Below, piece after piece: positions 59,430 through 64,000 of a DNA stretch of 64,000 nt. The notes below the pieces were generated by a model. That model worked only from the letters and a program-made list of their open reading frames with translations. It ran no database searches and was not told where the DNA came from. Every line of letters begins with the position of its first letter. Position 1 is the first letter of the stretch. Source of the stretch: Sequoia sempervirens (taxonomy: Eukaryota; Streptophyta; Pinopsida; Cupressales; Cupressaceae); NCBI GenBank assembly GCA_007258455.2, contig VDFB02270651.1:493652320-493716319 (forward strand). The letters run 5' to 3'. A program made the position numbers and the translations under genes.

Positions 59430-62000
59430 GAACAACTTGAGATGAATCCCATTGACCGAGATTCCTAAAGGTTCCTATTCCATATTTTCTAGCTCAAAAG
59501 CATTATGTTCTTTGCACCGAATAATTTTAAAGGGTCCCTCCCATAGACTATCAAACTTACCATGCTGACCTGGCTTAGTAGCCCTTTTATCATACTTTAG
59601 TACTAAGTCTCTGCATTTTAGACCTTGGTCAGAAGCCTCTTGTCAAACCATTGCTTGACCACTTATTGACGGTTCATCATGGCAATTAGGGAATTCTTGC
59701 TTTTTTCCTATACTTCTAACAGTTCGGCAAGCTGATCCATGGTGCCATTTTGTTCTATCTTGAGAGATTTCAACAATTGGAGTGTCGAAATCTCCATGGA
59801 TATAGGTAACATAGTCTCTTTCCCGTATACCAACTCATAAGGAGAAGTCTTAAGGACTTGCTTAGGAGTTATGTGTTTGCCCAGAGTGTTGCTTGGAGGT
59901 TTTTGTGCCATTCCCTCTGATGTTCTGAACCAATCCTTTTAGGAGCTGGACTAGGCTCTTGTTTGTTGACTCTACTAGGTCGTTTCCCTATGGGTAATAA
60001 TTTGATGATGTCTTGAGGAATATGCCATTAATTAATGCAAAGTGACACACCTTTATGCCTAGGAAAGCTCTGGAATTATCTAAAATAATAGTCTTCGGAG
60101 GGACGAACCTTGTCACCAGTTCCTCGAGGAAATCTACAATCTCTATTTCTGTTGCACTTTTAAGCAGAATAGCCTCTGTCCATCTTGTGAAGTAATCAGT
60201 GGCGGTCAGAATCCACTTATATCCAGCACTGGAAGCCGAGTTAATCATTCCAATGAAGTCCAGGCCCCATTGTGCAAACGGTTTGTCCACCACTATGGGT
60301 TTGAAGGGCATTGCAAAATTCTTCCTTTTGTCAGTAAAGAACTAACATTTTTTGCAAGACTTTACTAAAGAGTGGAGTCATTAAAAAGTGTAGGACAATA
60401 ATAGCCAGCATGCATTATTTTAATGGTGGTGGTCTTAGCAAAGAAGTGTCCGCCCGTAGCGCTATTGTGGAACGCATCAAGGATCCTCTTTGCTTGCTCC
60501 GAAGTGACGCATCGTAGGAGAACACCATTGAAATTCCTTTTGAAAAGGACTCCCTCTACTAGCGTATATCCACAATTTTGCAGCTGGTAATATCTCCTTT
60601 TTTGGGATGAGAGACCTGTCAGATACTTTCTGGTTTGCATGGATCTCATTCTATCAGCCAGCCAACAACCTTCTGAGTCTAGTTCATTTATCAAGACAAG
60701 CTCTGGTTGCTCCTCTGCGGCAGGTACCTCCTCGTTCTATGCCATGTACTCACACAATCCTCTTCCTTTAATAGTTTTAGTAGGCTTGACTTCAATGTCA
60801 TATTCAAGGATCTTGGTGATCCAATTAGCCCTTTTTTCTGTGATCTCCCCTTCCATGATATATTCACGCACACTGAAATGTGCGACATACACAAGCACCC
60901 TGTTGCAGGAAATTAGATGGTGGACCTTTTTAAGTCCCTTCACTATTGCAAAGGCCTGCCTTTCGACTAAATTATAATTTTCCTCATATTCCTTTAGGGT
61001 CCGAGAGTAGAATGCTACTAGATGTTCCCCCTTTTCTTCGTCATCTTTTTGTGTTAGGACAGTAGCAATACTAGACTTGCTACTGAATGCATACATTATA
61101 AAATCCTTGGATTGATTTGGATTAACTAGCACCGGAGCTATGGAAATAGCTTCCTTGACCTTTTCAAAAGCTTCTTGAGCTTTGGTCGTCCACTTGAATG
61201 TCTGATTTTTCTTCAGCATCAGGGTGATCGGCCTAATTATTCCTATGAAATCAGAAATAAACTTGTTGACAAAATTTGTTTTTCCCAGGAAAGACTGAAC
61301 ACCTTTCTTATTCACCAGAAGGGGAAGTTCCTTGATAGCCTTCACTCATTCGGGGTCAATTGAAACCCCTTCCTTAGACACAACATGTCCTAACTGCTTG
61401 CCTTGTGGTACTCCGAATACGTATTTCTTTGGATTTAGGGAAACTTCAAACTCCTGGTACTTTTGAAAAACTAATTCTAAGTGATCAAAATGATGATCCT
61501 TAGATTTAGAGAACACAGTAAGATCATCCAAATAAATTAGAATAAAATTATTGATTAGTTCGCTGAATGCGATGTCCATCGCCCGCTAGAATGTTGCCCT
61601 TGAATTGGATAAACCAAAAGGCATTTTAGCATATGAAAATGTTCCCCACTTTTTGGTGAACGTAGTCTTGTGTTGATCCTCTTCTTTAACTCAGATCTGA
61701 TTGTAGCCGGAGAAATCATCTAGCAGATAAAACATTTCAGATCCTACGACTATTTGTAGGATTGACTCCATAGAAGGCAGCAAATAGTGGTCTTTTAGAG
61801 ATGCTTTGTTTAGGTCTTGGAAGTCCACACACAAACAGATATCTCCATTCTTCTTTCGGACTAGGACCAGATTCGATACCCAAGTACTATGCTTGATTGG
61901 GAAGACAATGCGTGACTCAATGAGCTTAGTTAGCTCTTGTGCCATTAGCACTTCAATTTTATGGTTGGCTGGCCTCTATTTCTGTCAGACTAGTTTTGCA
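59430..62000 (-). pseudogene. Ty3/gypsy pol: RT, RNase H and integrase
   Basis: Minus-strand order. The RT start is at 61951-61691 (ESRIVFPIKHSTWVSNLVLV, CVDFQDLNKA). The RT core at 61579-61346 keeps YLDDL. RT end and RNase H are at 61345-60737, with SFLGKTNFVNKFI, FKWTTKAQEAFEKVK and VAFYSRTLKEYEENY. The integrase zinc-finger region is at 60694-60365 and the integrase core at 60311-59988, with WGLDFIG and LDNSRAFLG. The glutamate region (VESTNKSL) follows near 59955, then YELVYGKETMLP at 59911-59708 and the C-terminal part (VNGIHLK) near 59470. All three integrase catalytic residues can be seen, unlike in the remnant at 960-3773, but stops and frameshifts separate the parts. It is probably Tat-lineage or a relative (inference). 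Confidence 0.87.
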
Positions 62001-62399
62001 CCTTCTGTTAGCTCAATAGTGTGCTGAATGATATCAAGATCATACCCCTCTAGATCATCATAGGACAAAGCCACTACTCCATATTTTTCACAGAAACTAA
62101 TGAGTCTTTCTTTATCATGATGCGAGACATTTTTCCTGACTTAGAGATTCCTACCATCGGAGACCCGAAGGTCCACATAATCACTTATGTCTGCTACGAA
62201 ATTCTGTTTATCATTTTGGGCATCATCACAATCAAATTTTTTTTGAGAGTAACCAATCCTTTCGAAAGTATATTAGATTTAAGCTACATAATTTGTCCCT
62301 CATAAGCTTCGGCAATATTTGATTCAAGCTAATTAGCGAACTCCCCTGAGTGCTGGATAAAAGAGGCGATGTGTTCATTGCTTTCAAAAACTTGCCAAC

Positions 62400-63480
62400 T
62401 TTGATCATTGTTGGGGATCGCTGGTCGGACTAGTAACCGTACTGAATGTTCATTATGAAGAAGGTCAGAGACAAGATCAAACTAAGCACCAATCACGACC
62501 ATGTGATCTGCGTTGCTATTTTGTCCTCAGGGAATAACTTCTTGATGTTGAAAGCTTCAAAACCATCAATCAGGTCCCAGAATCGGTGCCGATAGGATCT
62601 CATGCAAACATTCTTTTCCACAGAAATTCCTCAGACTTGGTTGACTACTAGTTCAGAATCTCCAAACATAATTAATTTCTTAATGCCCATTCGTTCTGCA
62701 AGGCTTAAACCTTGAATCAATCCTTCATATTCAACCTCATTGCTTGAATAGGCGAAATGAAAGCGGAAGGACCTCAACAATTTTTCATTTTGTGGGGATA
62801 TTAGATATATCCCTACTCCAGCACCCACTTTGCTTCTTGCTCCATCAAAGTATAGTGTCCAAAGCTCATTTGGTTGGCTACCTTCGGATTCCTTGGTGAC
62901 CTTTGGAAGCACTTGGTCTTCATCATAAATTACATAGGTGCCAAATCCTGTAGAATGATAATTGTCGAAAGGATCATTGTCCATGTGTTCACTCAAAAGA
63001 GCATCTTCTTTGTCATTCTGGTCTCCGCTCACCCTCTCTTCCTCCAGTAATTCAACACAATACATTTCTTGCTTGGTGATAGAGGTATGCACGACTTCAA
63101 AATTGATCAAGGCTTCATCCGCTACATGTTCAGAATGTAAAGCCTCCGATTCTATCTTCAATTTTGCACCGTGTTTGGTCTTGAGTATCAGATGTGACCA
63201 ATCCAAGGACAGATATCCGCCCACCTTTGAAGTAAGTTCTCGGGATAGATAGAGACCAAACATAGGAGGAACATCTATGATCACAATGTCTTGCGACACT
63301 GTGATACTATGGAAAGTGAATAGAGTTAAAGGAAGTGCTTTGATGACACCTACGGTCTCAACTTTATTCCCATCAAGCTGCATTACCTCTCTTTTCATAG
63401 GTTCGTAGTTGAGTCCCAAAGCTTCGGCTATCTGTTTAGGTGTAACCATGGTACTACGCCAGAATCAATCATAGCATTGT
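62400..63480 (-). pseudogene. Ty3/gypsy protease followed by archaeal-type RNase H
   Basis: The protease active-site motif MIDSG lies near 63455-63470, one frame off from the following VTPKQIAEALGL (63449 onward), so a frameshift separates them. The open frame 63449-62631 then carries a second kind of RNase H: LYFDGARSKVGAGVG, VEYEGLI and FGDSELVVNQV, holding three of the four expected acidic residues. The last (NADHMV) lies near 62487-62504, after a stop. In known plant Tat elements this domain lies between the normal RNase H and integrase; here it lies between protease and RT. The RT starts below 62000 on the same strand, and nothing similar lies between RNase H and integrase (60740-60690). 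Confidence 0.8.
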
Positions 63481-64000
63481 TTAATAACTTCTTTCCTATA
63501 ATGAGAGTCAAGAAGAAGGGTTGAGGTTTTAACTTATTCCTGTCCTTGGTAGGGGATTCCTTTGTATTTTTTGTAAGGACTTTAGCTAGCAATATTTGAT
63601 AAAGAACCTCTGCACTGGCAAACGACTCTGTTAGTGCTAGGTTGACCTCTTCTTGAAGTTCCTTCTATAATAGCATCTTTTGTTCTAGGATAACTAGAAT
63701 ATCCCATAGAGACACATTAGCAGATGATTTCTTTAATTTCTCTACCACATTAAAATGTGACAAACTCAGAGGTTTCTGCTCCTTGGTTCTTGTTATAATA
63801 ATTTCCTTCTATGTTTGAGATGGTGACGGGATGGTTGAAGTACCAGGAATCTAATCGGAACACCTTTGAGTTGCGGGCTGGTTGGATGGGGAACAATTGA
63901 CTTGCCAGTGAATCTTTTTTTGAGTGCATTTTATAATCAGATTGCACTTGTGGTGTTTTGGATATGAACGCGTCATTAGCAAACACCGTTTCTTCTTCCT
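63481..64000 (-). pseudogene. Gag-protease junction of the gypsy element
   Basis: The frame 63986-63750 and the sequence after it up to the protease are probably the end of gag or the gag-protease linker, judged by position only. No zinc knuckle was seen. The element continues beyond the right edge of the window. Confidence 0.4.

Overview
The window looks like nuclear DNA from a seed plant with a large, repeat-rich genome, possibly a gymnosperm (inference). It holds one intact intron-containing gene, a TGA-type bZIP transcription factor, among many decayed and nested retroelements. No rRNA, intact tRNA, CRISPR array or bacterial-type operon was seen. A run of 100 N (26165-26264) is an assembly gap.

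Left part (1-24.9 kb). The 3' end and LTR of one LTR element sits inside an older minus-strand Copia remnant (1-950). A plus-strand Ty3/gypsy pol remnant follows (960-3775) with its presumed 3' LTR (to about 5640). On the minus strand, 12605 down to 9088 is a broken ORF of over 1000 codons, here called ORF-X, ending in a coiled coil. Upstream of ORF-X lies an array of 31-bp imperfect palindromes spaced about 55 bp apart (12871-13393 and 14004-14198). A minus-strand Copia pol remnant covers 15.7-18.25 kb. A plus-strand plant L1-type LINE covers 19.18-24.9 kb; behind its RNase H domain it carries an extra ORF (ORF3).

Middle part (24.9-46.3 kb). AT-rich, almost gene-free DNA with a tRNA-derived SINE (32602-32874) leads into a GC-richer promoter region (34.9-35.3 kb) and the TGA bZIP gene. 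That gene has 11 coding exons, 36337-41190, and encodes 502 residues; every junction is GT-AG and the phases join without a break. A 77-bp minisatellite with small uORFs lies directly before its start codon. At 42.87-45.30 kb is a second, minus-strand LINE fragment with the same RNase H plus ORF3 arrangement.

Right part (46.3-64 kb). A gag-only LTR element on the minus strand (46290-51641) has a complete 2.0-kb non-autonomous LTR element with a perfect TATTA target duplication inside its 3' LTR (46695-48718). Its other LTR is cut by a 1.4-kb LTR (51642-53049). Beyond that lie a second ORF-X copy (57403 down to 53233), a divergent plus-strand ORF (58224-58943) and a minus-strand Ty3/gypsy pol (63990 down to about 59430). 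In this pol an archaeal-type RNase H domain lies between protease and reverse transcriptase, not after the second RNase H.

The TGA gene is the only gene likely to serve the host. The strongest candidates for something undescribed are the palindrome array, the ORF-X family, the LINE ORF3 and the unusual pol domain order.
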